The notes below the pieces were generated by a model. It searched no databases. It worked only from the letters and a program-made list of their open reading frames with translations, and was not told the DNA's origin. Made by a program: the position numbers and the translations under genes. Positions 1-12,230 of a stretch of 64,000 bases of DNA are shown in pieces. Position 1 is the first letter of the stretch. Each line of letters begins with the position of its first letter. This stretch comes from Omphalotus guepiniiformis (Eukaryota; Basidiomycota; Agaricomycetes; Agaricales; Omphalotaceae). Location: assembly GCA_028554645.1 (NCBI GenBank), contig JAQOOI010000018.1, forward strand, positions 682,001 through 746,000, written 5' to 3'.

Positions 1-715
1 CCACTCTTGCGAGACCCGTTCTCCCTATCAAGCCTATCCATATCTGCATTCGAACTTCTCGAAAGCTGGCTCCGATGGCTGGTGTCTCGCTTCGATGAGC
101 GTGAGGATCGGCTCTCCGTTCTATCATGCCCGGACGAATCTGACCGATGTTTATGGTCTTGTACAATCCGCCTATATATAGACTGTTTGCCTCGCAATCC
201 TTGCAACAAGTTTGTTATGATTTGCCGTACGGTGGGGAGGTAAACTTCAAGGTTTTCAGGAGTGGCATCTTCGGCTAAACAAGTCTCAAGCACGCCTCGC
301 AGATCATCAGGTACTGACAAGAGTTCACTGTGATGAGATGTCAGACTATGCTGAGTAAAAATCTCAACTAGAAACGCACCTCATGTCAATATTGAACGCT
401 CCGAAAGCTGCTACTGCAGCATTGAAATCGTTCCCGAGACGCACATAAACGTCGCTTACATGGCTTTCATCGACTTTGAGCATACTCCATTGCGTCAAAG
501 CTTCCAATAGCTGCTTGATTGACACAAGTAGACGAGTCACAGCTGATTCAACAGCAGGCTATATGACAAAATGCAAGGTTATTACGTTCTGAACACTCGA
601 GATACCGGCGACGACTCACGTTCCCGCTCCTTGTACTTCGTTCACTTCGACTAGAAGATGCAGTTGAATGATGGCGAGAACTATGACCACCGTTCTGTGA
701 GTTGGTAGCTGACAT
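1..715 (-). CDS. Bud6/Aip3 family polarity protein, N-terminal part (3' end outside window)
   Basis: Bud6/Aip3 proteins bind actin and formins at sites of polarised growth. Three exons read on the minus strand: 715-620 (start ATG at 715-713, 32 codons), 558-380 and 327-1, with GT-AG introns at 619-559 and 379-328. The first exon is Ser/Arg-rich. The second and third give the start of the AIP3 domain with family blocks such as ESAVTRLL, LLEALTQWS, VSDVYVRLGNDFNAA, SVPDDLRGVLE and VRQIITNLLQGLRGKQ. Ser/Arg/Asp-rich sequence follows to the window edge, as expected between the N-terminal helical part and the C-terminal coiled coil, which would lie outside. The reading frame is kept across both introns. 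The family call rests on remembered domain sequence, not a search. Confidence 0.85.
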
Positions 716-879
716 TTCCGATGATTTATTGATCCGTTTGAAGGTGAAAAATGAAAAGGAACTAGTAGAACAGCATGAATATAACTCTGTCTAAGAGCTC
801 CAAACAGAGTTGTGCGGAAGCGTATACAATAACGAGCGTGGGAATAAACCCATGCATAAGCCTCCGAGTTCAAAATGCC

Positions 880-1996
880 GCGGCTGTCTCAACAACTCTC
901 ACCATGGCGAATATCGACCTATATCGACCAATTTAACCTACACAGACCAGCACAGACATTCTGGACCGCTGTTTCGCTGTGATAACAGAACGATGGCCCC
1001 TTCTGTCCTGTATGCTCGTACTCAAGGTTCCAAATTTGATGATATTGCTGGCTGTATGGCTTTGTTCCAATTTTGGATCAAGATATCTTTACTGTTTTGC
1101 GACCAATTGTCCGGATGCCAGCCTCTCTTGCATGCGACTATCAAGTCTATGTGCTCTATTCCTTTGAAGGTCGTCCCTCGCCACTTGTTCCGCTGAGATC
1201 GCCATTCCAACTATCGAATGAAAGAGATGTGTTAGAGTGCTTTCTTGAACCCACGCAAGGGATCCTCGAACGTTAAAGTGCCTTGAATGCCATAGGCTGG
1301 ACCTACCCCTTCCCAATTTGTACCACTCGATGTCCTACGCACTGAACAGATACTCGCGCACGCCGCTGTTCGGAATATTCCTCTGCGGCTCTGACTCAGT
1401 AACAAGGTATATGCAGAGGGGACTTGAGTCCGATCGTCTACATAAGTATTCAGAGCTTTTTCTTGTGCTCAGCCAATATCTTTCAGGAAGATGCGGTTGA
1501 TGCGCGTTGCAATTGGGTTTCTGACTTTTAATCCTCAATCAGATCTGCAGTGCGTGGGTTGTGTCATCTGAGCTGTTCGCCTCTGTACGTCTCCTGTTGC
1601 GTACTATATAGTCTTCAAGTTCCATCAAGCATCTGCAAGACAGCATGCTGTCTTTTTCTCCGTTCGTCTCGTCTGCCGGAGGGTTGGACACAGGTACTAC
1701 GACGATCAAGATGATCATAGGGTGTTGCATGCTATTGCATAGCAATGAAGAATCAGAGGCGCTTGTACTTACCTTTGAACGCGAAGTGTGCACAACCGGT
1801 TACTTATCCGAGCCTACCGTCGATGCCATACAGAACTCCGGCCCATCCATCCATGATTCGTGATGAATTGTGTACCTGAGGCTTTTGAACGGAAGCTAGT
1901 GGACACTGGAACAGAGGTGGTTATGGACAATACTTTGCGATATTTAATTACAATAGAGCTAGGATGGTCTTTGTATGTATATAACTGAAAGGACAA
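880..1996 (-). pseudogene. possible degenerate minus-strand gene (unrecognised)
   Basis: Several minus-strand open stretches look protein-like but do not join into one convincing gene. They lie at about 1793-1539, 1538-1335 and 1210-1022. The middle one contains SSEYLCRRSDSSPLCIYL, which loosely recalls the region after the F-box in agaricomycete F-box proteins. The last contains IEHIDLIVACKRGWHPDNW. Intron-like borders occur (for example a donor near 1770 and an acceptor near 1206), but frames and stops do not agree across them. It may be a decayed gene, or chance reading frames upstream of the Bud6-like gene. Apart from this I see nothing in 716-2470. Confidence 0.2.
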
Positions 1997-2474
1997 AGTC
2001 TACATAATAAGAGGTGCCAGCTCTTGGCAAGCTTGAAGTGGAGCTGGAGCCTTTGAAGACAACAAATACGAAATCACAATCAATTTTGATTATGATCATC
2101 TCAACAGCCTTCAAACCTCCGTCGACCCCTTGAAGCCCTTTTTCTCGAGGAATCAACAGTTTAAGGTAGCAACGAGATCTGGTCATATGGCATGTACCAC
2201 GGCACCTCGTGTGTAGCAAGGCGGCCTACTCTTTCCTTTTGTATCGATCCAACTGGGGTCGGAATGAGCTCGAGTAGGCTCTCCAGGGCTGTTGAGACCT
2301 AATTGCGTGGAATGAATCATACACTGCATGGCACACGACAAAATAATAGGATTCGAATAGCAACGGATTATATGGTTGAAGCTTTGTGGCCGGTTGCCCA
2401 ATGGTCCATTGTGTCTCGATCTGTTTGAAAGGGCATCGAATACCAATTTGGAAATCTGGTTCGTTTGTCCCTGC

Positions 2475-2481
2475 TATAAAA
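2475..2481 (+). promoter_or_regulatory. TATA box of the CBM19-like gene
   Basis: TATAAAA lies 203 bp before the ATG at 2684. It is followed by a long pyrimidine-rich tract (about 2483-2580), the usual core promoter arrangement of strongly expressed basidiomycete genes. Confidence 0.5.
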
Positions 2482-2683
2482 TCTCCGCATCTCCCACTCC
2501 ATCTTCTTCCAAATTCCCCTTGCTTTCCTCCCTTTCCTTTCATTGCTATTTCTCTTTTCCTTTGCTTGTTTCTCTAGCTTGAGCCAGGGCTCTCAATTCT
2601 TTCATTACTTTCTACTACCAAATCGCTTGAAGCCAACCTCTATTCCGCCCGGCCGGTCTAAATAATTTGAAAACTCATCAAGA

Positions 2684-4326
2684 ATGGTTCAGATTACCGA
2701 CGCTCTTTTGTTTGCCGTATTGGCTACCTCTCGCGCCGTCTACGGTGCTCCCGCTCCCCTTGCGAAACGCATTGCTCAAACTACCATTGATGCCGTTACG
2801 AAGTGGGAAGATGCTTGCGTACGTCCCGAGTCCAAACTTTCTGATGTGATCATGAAACTGATAACGAGACCGGATTCAGAACACTGCCGGAGGAGCTCAG
2901 CAGTGCAATACTATCGCTGTTAATGCCGCTGCCACACTCTTGGCTGCTGCGGGACCCTGTGACCAGCAAGACTCCGCAGATACTATGATTGACTTGGCAA
3001 AAACTCTCAATAACGATGCTAACATGATTTCCCTCGCTCAAATATTCACGCAGCAGCCCCGTAATTCGGTATGCCGCTCTTCGATCTGCCAGATTTTTTC
3101 CCAGACTCATCATCTATTTTTGTAGCCTACCTCTCAATCAGTACCTTACTGTCAATCTGCGCCCAAGAACACTGAGTTGAACGGTCTCTTCCAATGCCAA
3201 TTCCAGGGCTCTGACCCCAAGACTTTCGTCGGTGGCATCGCTGTTGGTCAAGCGGGTACCATTCCCTTTGGGTTGACCAGCCCTCTTGACCCGGCAGGTT
3301 CATGCCCTGCGAACCCCAGCGGTCCAATTGCTGATGGAACTCAACTCAACGCTATCACGACTAACCCAGGTGTCGCTGGAAGCACCGGAAGCAGCAGCTC
3401 TGGTTCATCATCTGCCTCATCTTCCTCTGCATCGTCCGGAGTTAACAACAGTGGCTCCGGTTCTGCTGCTGGCTCTGGTAGCGACTCAGCTGGTTCCTCT
3501 GCTGCGGCTGTAGCCACCACTTCCTCTGCCCCTGCAGCTGTTGCGACCAGCAGCAGCAGTTCAAGTTCGAGCTCGGGTTTCCAACTGCAAAACGGTGAAG
3601 ATGCACAGGCTTTGAACAAGAAGTTCGCATCACTGACTGCAAGCTCTTCTTGCACTGGTATGTGTTATATATTTTACGTGCTATGAGTCTCAACAACTAA
3701 TTTATCCTCTGATAGATGGTGAACAAGCGTGCGTCGGATCAGCGTTTGCTCAGTGCGTGAGTGGAAGCTTCGTTACTACCGCCTGCGCCGGAGGTACCAC
3801 CTGTGCTGCTTTGCCTCTTGTCAACAAGGCAGGCACCTCAATCACCTGCACGACCACTTCGGATGCCGAGGCTAGAATCGCTGCTACAGGTGCTACTGGT
3901 GGCTTGACCGGAGATGGCTCATCTACCTCCGGCTCCGCTTCGACTGCCAGCTCTGAGTCTGCTCCTGCTACCGCTGCTTCTTCTGCCCCTGCCACCAACA
4001 ACGCTGCCGCCGGCTCTTCCGCCAGCAGCAGCAGCAGCAGCTTCCTCCTCTCCAACGGTCAGGATGCTCAGAAGCTCAACGCGCAATTCGCCAGTCTTTC
4101 CGCTTCGTCTTCCTGCACTGAAGGTGAAAACGCCTGTGTCAATGGAGGCTTTGCGCAGTGCTCAGGCGGTAAATTTGTCATTACTCAATGTGCTGGTGGA
4201 ACAACCTGCGCTGCGTTGCCTTTGGTTAACAAAGCTGGTACATCGATTGCTTGCACTACTACCGCCGATGCGGAGGCCAGAATCGCTGCTACTGGTGCTC
4301 AGGGTGGTTTGACGGGCTCTTCCTAA
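2684..4326 (+). CDS. secreted Ser/Ala-rich protein with two CBM19-like modules
   Basis: Four exons (2684-2818, 2880-3068, 3126-3657, 3716-4326) give 488 residues with frame kept at every junction. The first 21 residues form a signal peptide. The LAKR at residues 26-29 could be a Kex2-type processing site. Residues about 30-195 form a Cys-containing globular domain. Then come Ser/Gly/Ala-rich linkers and two tandem modules of about 65 residues, each starting near SSSCT and containing GGTTCAALPLVNKAGTSI and DAEARIAATGA. Spacing of the Cys residues suggests family 19 carbohydrate-binding (chitin-binding) modules, so a cell-wall-associated or extracellular role is likely. No catalytic domain is visible. 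The two modules are near-identical, which points to internal duplication. The 3' part is duplicated again at 36942-37936. Confidence 0.8.
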
Positions 4327-4650
4327 GGGGTTGAGCATTGTCATGAGATTTTCTATTATGATCACTTGTTGCTCTTTTGCGGTACCGCATTATTTTTATT
4401 TTCTTATTTTTGTTACTATCTCTATGACGACCTGGAATGTCGTCTTGGCTTCCCTGCTTCAGCTTTGGAAACTAGGTACTTATGATCTGTACTAAATTGT
4501 CATGCATTATAGTCTAATAGCAATGAAATGGATTTGCAAGTTATCTCTCGGCTGATTCTTTAAGCGTACATCGGTCAAGCAACGTATCTTGCACAGTCAA
4601 AGTCCAGATCATGTTCGTGCGACTATGCAGAGCGCGTTACATATTACATA
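3655..4650 (+). repeat. segmental direct duplication, copy 1
   Basis: From the last intron of the CBM19-like gene to about 330 bp past its stop, this stretch matches 36942-37936 in the same orientation, including the 3' flank. The match starts at CTGGTATGT, exactly at the exon 3/intron border, and ends around 4650. Copy 2 lacks 9 bp in the serine-codon run and carries scattered substitutions. Confidence 0.85.
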
Positions 4651-4953
4651 ACTACCCTCATATTGCAAAGTTTTGCCCCACAGAAGATTATAGGAAGTCA
4701 AATACAAAATCTTAAGAACAAGTATTGTGAGCTGGAGATACTGGATGAAATCACTTGGAACATCAGCCTGCATCTACTGATGCAGGCCAGGACGAATTCG
4801 TTCTAGGCTATTCACACTATCCCTGTTGCTCACTCAAAAAGATTAATTAGACAGTGTTAGTAATGTCATGAACTTGAAGGACTTTGCACCATAGGCAAAC
4901 TTATTTCTGCATTTGCTAAGGTTCACACTTCTGCCATGGCTAAGTGAACCAGC
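4327..4953. other. 3' flank of the CBM19-like gene
   Basis: AT-rich sequence after the stop codon. The first 320 bp belong to the segmental duplication. No gene, RNA or repeat structure is seen in the remainder. Confidence 0.5.
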
Positions 4954-5563
4954 CTACATAAGCTTGTGCCCATTAAGTCCAACACCATTATGATTCCAAA
5001 CTGAACCAGTTGATTCAATAACTCTACGTATATAATATATATCACCTAGATATACAACACCTCTCAGCTCATATACATTGTGCTCACCATTAATGTTAAT
5101 ATTAAAGAACCTGCCTATGTAAAAAGATCTATCAGTCACTGTGTTAGACTTAAAGTGACAAGATAAGATCTCAGGTGCAGTTTGTAGAGTCTGTTTGTAG
5201 ACAATCTAGCTTTGACATTGTGTACACTGGCTGGCTGTCTCATGCTCAAGTTATGTGAACCACTCACTAACAGATCTAGCTGGATTAAGATTTCTCTCAA
5301 AGACAGAACAGTTTATAATGACTTGCACCTCTTATATGTTCATTGCAACAAACTTTTTCTACTACAACTAACTGTGCATCCTGACTTGAGAGTGTCTTGT
5401 CCATTATCAAAGGTACAACAGCAAGATCACCCCATTGGAACTCATAATGGTTTTGTCTATGAAGTGACCAACACATCTGATCTCTTGCTTGCTCTAAAGT
5501 CATTTGTCCTAGCCTGCACAACTCAAAGTTACCTATTAGGTCAGTAATAAGCTGGTTTTTCAA
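4954..5563 (-). pseudogene. degenerate USP-like tail of a mobile-element gene, copy 1
   Basis: Minus-strand translation gives a Cys-x2-Cys stretch with an in-frame stop, then PEILSCHF, and a tail with YELRGVVYLGDIYYIRRVIE and WNHNGVGLNGHK. The order (CxxC, P-[ED]-I-L, YxLRGVxYxG, aromatic-rich end) resembles the C-terminal half of ubiquitin-specific proteases as found in some fungal mobile-element genes. Upstream, 5563-5297 is open and protein-like (FELCRLGQMTLEQARDQM), but stops separate it from the tail. A second copy of the same tail lies in opposite orientation at about 6890-7050. No intact catalytic core can be read, so this is a relic. Confidence 0.45.
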
Positions 5564-5987
5564 GTTGTCAAAGTATGTTTCCCATCTGCCTGGGTCTGAA
5601 GACCAAAGAGAAAAGAGTATAGCAACAACAGTGTCATATGCACAGCTGTTGTTGCTCCAAACAGGACAACCCTAACCCTGAAATTTTGACCAGCCAGCAT
5701 GAGGGGCCAAAGTGGAAATGCGCGTGGCACATACGATGAGTAATCAGAGTCACGAGGTCCAATCAAATCGGAGGCCCACTTGAAGGGCCAACTTTTGGCG
5801 GAACGGTGCACACATTAAAACAAATTCTACTTTTCATTTCGAATTCGTAACAAGGTTGTGCTACCTCAGTAAATCTGACAAGACTGTCATGGGCCATCAT
5901 TGACAGGACCTCATAAAGGTGTTCCGTGCGTGGAAGGGCGACTCCTACATCCCCCCTAACATGCATGCCACAGTAAGATGGAACAAG

Positions 5988-7141
5988 AAGGATCCATGGT
6001 GTGATTTGGATTTGGAAGAGGAGGCATGAAACATCATAGCTCGTAAAGCAAAAGCTACTGATGATAATACTGAACATGTGTCAAAGAAGAAAGCTTTGAA
6101 TGTAGCAGAGGGCACAATACCAGTCTCCATTAATGCCAACCCTGTAATCCCAGAACTGACGTTGCCAGAGTCTGTGACTGCCCGAAAACGTCAACACATG
6201 TCTGATTCTTCGAGCGTTCGTGAAGCCAGTGTTTGAGATACTAAGAAGAGGGTGAGAATCACCTCCAGGTCATTATTTTCTTGTCCAGCTCCCACAACGT
6301 CTTCTAGTCCAACTCGCGTACCAATGGGGCCTCAGTAGAACAGTAACAGCTGCACATATGATGCTGTTGTGTTTATTTTGTACTCAATATGGATATCTAA
6401 CACAGATTAGTGGTCAGCAGTATTTGGTGAGATTGAAAACAACTTGCTACATGAGCTTACCAGTGACTTTCAGTCATGCAGAATGAACTCAATTGGGATC
6501 AAGGAGGTTCACAATAACTTGTGCAGAAGGTTGGAGCTGATAGATCCTAGATCGTTTGTGTGAGGTGAATACACTCTGGTCCTAGGAGTACTTGACAATG
6601 TACTAACATCAGCATCTGCTATATTCACTTCCAAGTATATTTGTGAGGGAAGTCACACAATTAACTGTGTACCTCAGGCTCTGCATAAAGCACTCCTTGA
6701 CTTCACCCAACCTCACCCTTCAATAGCCAATTGGATCTCCCTGCATCAGCATCCGACGCACCTGCGGTGTACAGGTGTCTGCACCATGTTTCAATCAAAT
6801 ACTCACCTGTGTTGCTACCCCCTATACTAGTGTTCCAATTGTCGCAGCCTGACCACAATAACAAGACTCTGTACATAAATAGTGAGTTCATGTTGTATAG
6901 GTCTGACAGTGTTAGCGAAAAATACGTTCTTCGAGGGGTAATCTACTATGGTGCTTACCATTATATGTCATGTGTTGTCAATGACAGTAGCAACATCTGG
7001 TTCTATAATGGTGTAAGAGGGCCAGCAAACGTGGATTACAACAGTAGTCTTAATGTGTGTGGCTTGAATTTGAGTCAACAAGGTCAGAGGTCTGCGTGCT
7101 CTGTTATATACGTGTGTTCTAGTACATGCGAGAGAACATGA
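5988..7141 (+). pseudogene. degenerate USP-like mobile-element gene, copy 2
   Basis: The plus strand reads as a decayed coding region. 5988-6338 has a Lys/Ser-rich frame (KKKALNVAEGTIPVS, ESVTARKRQHMSDSS) with in-frame TGA codons. An intron-like acceptor at about 6410 leads into 6411-6790 (SAVFGEIENNLLHELTSDF, FTSKYICEGSHTINC), with one stop. The final part (about 6880-7140) repeats the tail seen at 4954-5139: YVLRGVIYYGAYHYMS then IWFYNGV. The two copies are arranged head to head. The protein family is uncertain; the USP-like resemblance is confined to the tail. The sequence ends 40 bp before the inverted LTR copy. Confidence 0.45.
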
Positions 7142-7180
7142 AGAAAGTATATTCTATCCAGAAAAAACTTAGAAAATACG

Positions 7181-9024
7181 CTGTAGTGACTATGAAATGA
7201 ACGAGAGAGATACTCAAATGAGCACAATCCAACTCAAATCAAAAATGATGTAGGGTGAGGTGTGACTGGTGTTGTCAGAGATTCCGCACAGTTAGACGCA
7301 ACAATTGAACTTCGAATCTGCAGGGTTACAGATGTCTTTATATCAATCTGGGTGAAAAATGGCAGAGGGTATCTCAAAACACAAGATTCAGACAGAAGGT
7401 AAGGGTGGTTTTCAGGGTTCAGGAGGGATTCAGGACAATCAATCTCGATGTTAAACTCAATCCAATGGTCAGACAATGCAGGGAACAGTTTCAGATGCAG
7501 CACAGACAGTTTCAGCAGGCAGATTCAGCACAGACAGAACAGCAGTTTCAGCAAAGATTCAGTATCTCTTTCAATTTATCTGCCACAAGGGACTTTACAG
7601 AAGTTTTCACAACTGGATATTTCTCAAACTGAACTCTAAAGAGCCAGGCTATATTTTGTCTAAGAAGGGTTTCCTGCTTTGGCTTGTAGCTTTGGGCAGT
7701 ACTTGCTTAAGAAAATCTAAATAGATACCCTGTAAGCTATATATACTAAATCATAAAAATCAAACATATATCTCGAAATTAAAAAGGTAATCTGAACAGT
7801 AAATGAGTCAAAAGTAAGTAAGTATCAATTGAGCAGAGATTGGATTCTTTTTAGGTAGTTTTCTAGGTAATTTTCCAGTTAGATAGTCAAAAAGTAGGAA
7901 CTTTGGGTATAGATTGGTATAAAAACAGAAATATATCGCTTTGTCCGCGTTCTAGGTGTGTTAGGGCGTACCCAGGGTATCTAAATAAAGGTCCAGAACA
8001 TGTAAATAGCAACCAGTATCATGACAGTTGACATTCTCCTCAGTGCATTGCAAATCTGGTCCCCTATAAGTTTCTCCAAAATTGGCACATTCTCCTCTAC
8101 TAGGGCAGCATTAGGAGTTGTGTAGAAGCTCTAGAGCTGATCTAGACCATGCTTCATCGCTTCTATCAGCCACAGTAAGGTACAGTAGCTGTTTATTTCA
8201 AGTTTTACCCCTATACATCTCTTTTTGGTCAGATTTGTACTCAGGTTATATTTCTTGTTTAGGATAGCTCTCAGCTCCTAGGACAGTATTCTATCCCATA
8301 GTTTCGTCTAAGACCTCCAATTAGAGTGCCTTTGTCTTTCACCAAGTTCAGAGGGTTACTGAATTTCAGAGAGATACTCAGATCCAGAGAGATACTCATT
8401 TTCAGTATCTAACTCCTTTCATCATGAGTATTGAGTATCTAACTCATTTGTGCAAATGTAACTTTGAATCTACTTCCATTATTACACAGATTGGCATTTC
8501 ATCTTAGTGACATTATGTTCACATAGTACCCAATGTACAAATATTTCTCTGGTAATACAATCTTCAAGATTGCCCATATTCTCAGCTTTCAATCTTGTAG
8601 TGCCAACTTAGTTAGCAAGACCAGCTGGAACTTTTGATCAGTCCAAAGGACTTAGATAGTTGTTCAATTGAAGTGAAAATCCATCAACCCCTTGGATTAC
8701 AGTCAACAACACTTGGTAGAGTCTCTAGTTATTAGAGGGTGGGTCTGACCAACTCAATCTGGTATGGAACATTGGAATTCCAACACATCTGGAGAGGCAT
8801 AACTAGTATCTCTTTGTATAACCCATTGGTCACAGTTGCTTAGCACCAGATTTAGCACTGTAGCAAACACTACACTTTAGGCATTGTGAGTACAAGTATG
8901 TTTCATGTCTTAACTAGCAGTCTGGGGTGACTCTAGTCCTTTATGTTCAGTTTCCAATGCTTGAACATTCCATTTTTGCTTCAATCTGATAGATTTCAGT
9001 ACTGAAAGGCTTTTTGACGCAACA
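7181..9024 (-). repeat. LTR-family copy, left arm of a 1,844-bp inverted repeat
   Basis: Position x in this arm matches position 21519-x in the other (12495-14338) as reverse complement. Arm ends are TGTAGTGACTATG on the left and GACGCAACA on the right, so it begins TG and ends CA like an LTR. Its interior is a diverged relative of the Gypsy LTR at 20021-21822 (shared blocks around the CCGCACAGTTA segment, the CAG-rich segment and the GAGTATCTAACTC motif). Strand is given by comparison with the Gypsy, whose coding strand is minus. No polypurine tract or protein domain adjoins it, so it behaves as a solo or rearranged LTR. Confidence 0.8.
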
Positions 9025-10408
9025 CCGACAGGATAAATGACTAGAAAATGCCCTTGGCGCCCCTATAAGTACACTGTAAAACAGTTACAAAGATGAATAA
9101 TAATGAAATGCATAGGAGTAGTTTGTTTAGAATGGCTCAAGCACATGATAAGAAGGGTCTAGATGTACCAAAGACATCACTAAAATCTAATACTTACACA
9201 TATATACCCAAGAGCTGCACATAATTACCCTCTAGATGTGCCTACCTACCCAACTCAGTCATATTGTTTCTGTTTATATCCATTTTATACTCGATTTTAT
9301 CCCTCTGTTTTTTTTAGTTACTCCACTCAGTTTTTCATTCATTTATGGAATACTTACAAGCAGTAGAGTACATATACTGTCATGTATAGGATTGAGCACC
9401 CCAGGTTATGACTGCCCACCAAATTGGAGAACTTTATGTATCTTCTAGAGCGTTAAACCACAGAAGGCCTCTTGATTGTGAACGTCAGGCCCCGGTTCTT
9501 CGAGCTGGTAGAGGCAGACTATTAGGAATTGCAGTGCTTTGATAGAGTGCTAAATATCTGAACATCTGTTGTGTTTGAACTGTCTGTCTGTCTGTCTGTC
9601 TGTCTGTGTCTATCTGTCTGTGTCTATCTGTTTTGCTATTCCTGGTACTCGTCGATGGGTCTAGACAATGATCTTTTAGTTCAGTTAGTCCTTCCAACAG
9701 TCTAGCTCGACTTTAGTCAGTTTTCTATGTGCGGAATCTTTGCCAACGCCAGACTACACTCGCTTGTACAAGGCAACCTTTGAGTCTAGACAAGTTCCTG
9801 CGTCTTAGAGTGCTCATTTCACTGCTATTAGCGTAGTAGTCCAGGAAGTATACCCGATCAAAGAGTAATGTTGTAGGGGATGTCCTGACAGCTATTGAAC
9901 AAGAGGAGAGGAACTATGAGTCACAATGTACGTATAAATCTCCTGAGTGAAAAGCACACTGGTTGTCAATGTATCCGTGAAGATCAATGTACACAGAGTA
10001 CCATTTTCGTTCAACGAGTTTTCAGATTTATTCAAAATGGGAACTGACATATCATTGAGGTGACAATACAACATATTTTTCTACAAAGCTAAGTGTTTGA
10101 GTCAATAGATACAGTGGTTGTTGCAAAAGACACCACTCATACCTATATATACAGAGCACGCTAGCCTCAGAGAGACACCAAAGTACGTTGTGTGGAATCT
10201 GGAGAGAAATTTTGGGTGTACCGTTATAGCTAGATGCATCACCTAGCTAGAAGAGTGCATTAGTATATATAGCTAACACAGTGGCAAAGCTGTGACTCAC
10301 ACTCACCTGTTGCGCAAAGTTTTGTGTTGGTCGGCAAGATCAAACCTGCTTCAAATCATATGTCAGGAAGCAGATGGTGGTGAGATAGGCAAGGATACAC
10401 AGATGTGC
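9025..10408. other. non-coding spacer between LTR copies
   Basis: No coding region, RNA gene or element end is recognised. The only distinct structure is a TGTC-type microsatellite at 9581-9631. Confidence 0.5.
9581..9631. repeat. (TGTC)n microsatellite
   Basis: About nine TGTC units, then interrupted TGTC/TATC units. It is a simple tandem repeat without spacers. Confidence 0.9.
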
Positions 10409-12213
10409 TAATATGCAAGAATTAGACTGAGAGAGAGTCTCAAGAAACAACCTCTAACTCAATTCTAGGGGGGTTTGTGGAGGTGTGGCTGGCGTTGGCA
10501 AAGGTTCCGCACAGTTAAACTCAACAATCAAACTCAATACTGAGTTAGCAAGTGTCTGCAGTCCGCTCTGAACAGGGTATAAGTGACAGGGCAACTCAAA
10601 AACACAGGTTCAAGACAGAGGGCAACTAGTTTCTCAGGAGTTCAGGGGGATGGTTCAGGGCAATAAGCAGAGTGGGCAACTCGATCCAATGGTCCAAACA
10701 GTGACAGTATCAATCAGAACAGTAGCAGCAACAGTTTCAGCAGGCAGAACAGCACAGACAGAACAGCAGGGACAGCAACAGTTTCAGTATCTCTCTCAAA
10801 GTTTGCCACAAGGGACTTTACAGAAGTTTGCACAACTGGTATATTTCTCTATAACTGAACTCCTAAGAGCCAGGCAATTTTTGTCTAGAAGAAGTTCTGC
10901 TTTGGTAGTGAGCCTAGGCAGTCCTAACTTAAGGAAAAACATCTACAAGTAGGTAGCCCTTATATACAGGTCAGAAAATAAATATAGTAAATCTCAAAAA
11001 TGTAAGGGAATCTGAGCAGAGTAAATAGAATAGATAACAGAATGACTAATTGAGCAGGGATTGGTGTCTTTTTAGGTATTTTTGTCTGTATTTTTCAGTT
11101 AGATACTGTCATGTATAGGTATCTTGGGTATAAAAATTGTTATAAAAATCACTTTGTCCATATAGTGGCTTTGAAATCAAGTCCAGGGTATCTAACCAGG
11201 GTGTACAGCACGCAATATCAGTCCAGAATGGTGCCATATGACAACATCTTTTATGATTTTGAAATTTGCAACTCTTTTGATTTTCCTAACTGGGGGCTGC
11301 TGGTGAGGTTCCTAGCATACCCAGTGGTTATTTCTTTGTTTCAGAGGTCATCTAGATCCTACTCCGTTGTTACTATCATCCACAAGCTGTACAGTAGCAC
11401 ATGTGTCTATCTGGCCAGATCTTGCATCTGATTAGTCCCCAGGAGGTACTTCTCCTTTTAGCTGGTTCTAGCACCAAGCTATGGACAGTATTATGTCCCA
11501 ATAATTGTTTATTCTTCCCTATTTGGGTGTCTGGGCTCAGGGTACCACTCAGTTAGATGTTACATTCCAGAGGGATACTCCAGAATCAACATCTAGCTCC
11601 ATGGTAGGAGAGCTTGAGTATCTAACTCCCTTCTTCAGAAATGACTTTGAGGAATTTTCCTCTCCAGCCAACAGACAAAGGTGGTTTACAAGTTGTAACA
11701 CCATCCTAAGCATAGTACCAAATGTACAACATATTTCTCTGGTCAGAACAATACAAGATTGTCTGCACTCTCAGCATTCAGTCTTTACAGCCAACCTGAG
11801 TTAGCAAGACCAGCTGGAGCTAAATAGTCCAGTGGACTTAGATGTTTCTCAGATTGAAATGTAACTTCCATCATTCCCTTGGATTACAATCAAACAACAC
11901 TCATGAGAGTCTCTAGTTTTTTAGAGGGTGGGTCTGACCAACTCAACTTAGCTTGGAACATTGGTACTCCAATACAAAGTGAGAGGCAAAACTAGTATCT
12001 CTCTCCATGATCCCATTGGTCACAGTTGCCAAGTACCATATCATGTACTGTAGCTAACTCTACACTCAGGCTTGAGTATCTAATTGTGTTTTCATGTTTC
12101 AACTAGCAGTCTGGGTGAACTCTAGTCCTCATTGTTCAGTTTCCAATGTTTGAACAACCAAAATCTTTCTCAATCGGCATGATTTCAAGCTTAGACCGCT
12201 TTTAGTTGCAATA
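10409..12213 (-). repeat. solo LTR of the Gypsy family
   Basis: This 1.8-kb segment matches the Gypsy LTRs (20021-21822, 31607-33408) along its whole length with scattered differences. Its ends are TAATATGCAAG and TTAGTTGCAATA, corresponding to TAATGTGCAAG and TTAGTCGCGACA. Flanking tetranucleotides are GTGC (10405-10408) and GCGC (12214-12217), a 4-bp target duplication with one mismatch. There is no internal region, so it probably arose by LTR-LTR recombination. The AGTATCTAACT motif occurs at 11097-11107 (as reverse complement) and 11617-11627. Confidence 0.8.
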
Positions 12214-12230
12214 GCGCATATGTATACTTT

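Noticed and set aside
810..1196. 128-codon plus-strand ORF
   Set aside because: No ATG-led gene structure, domain or splice support, and it overlaps equally open minus-strand frames.
3341..3655. Glu/Leu/Ala-rich minus-strand ORF opposite the CBM19-like gene
   Set aside because: Shadow of the Ser/Ala codon repeats on the other strand; the plus-strand gene has signal peptide, introns and a conserved domain.
9581..9631. Regular TGTC repeats as a possible array
   Set aside because: Simple microsatellite with no unique spacers, in a eukaryotic genome.
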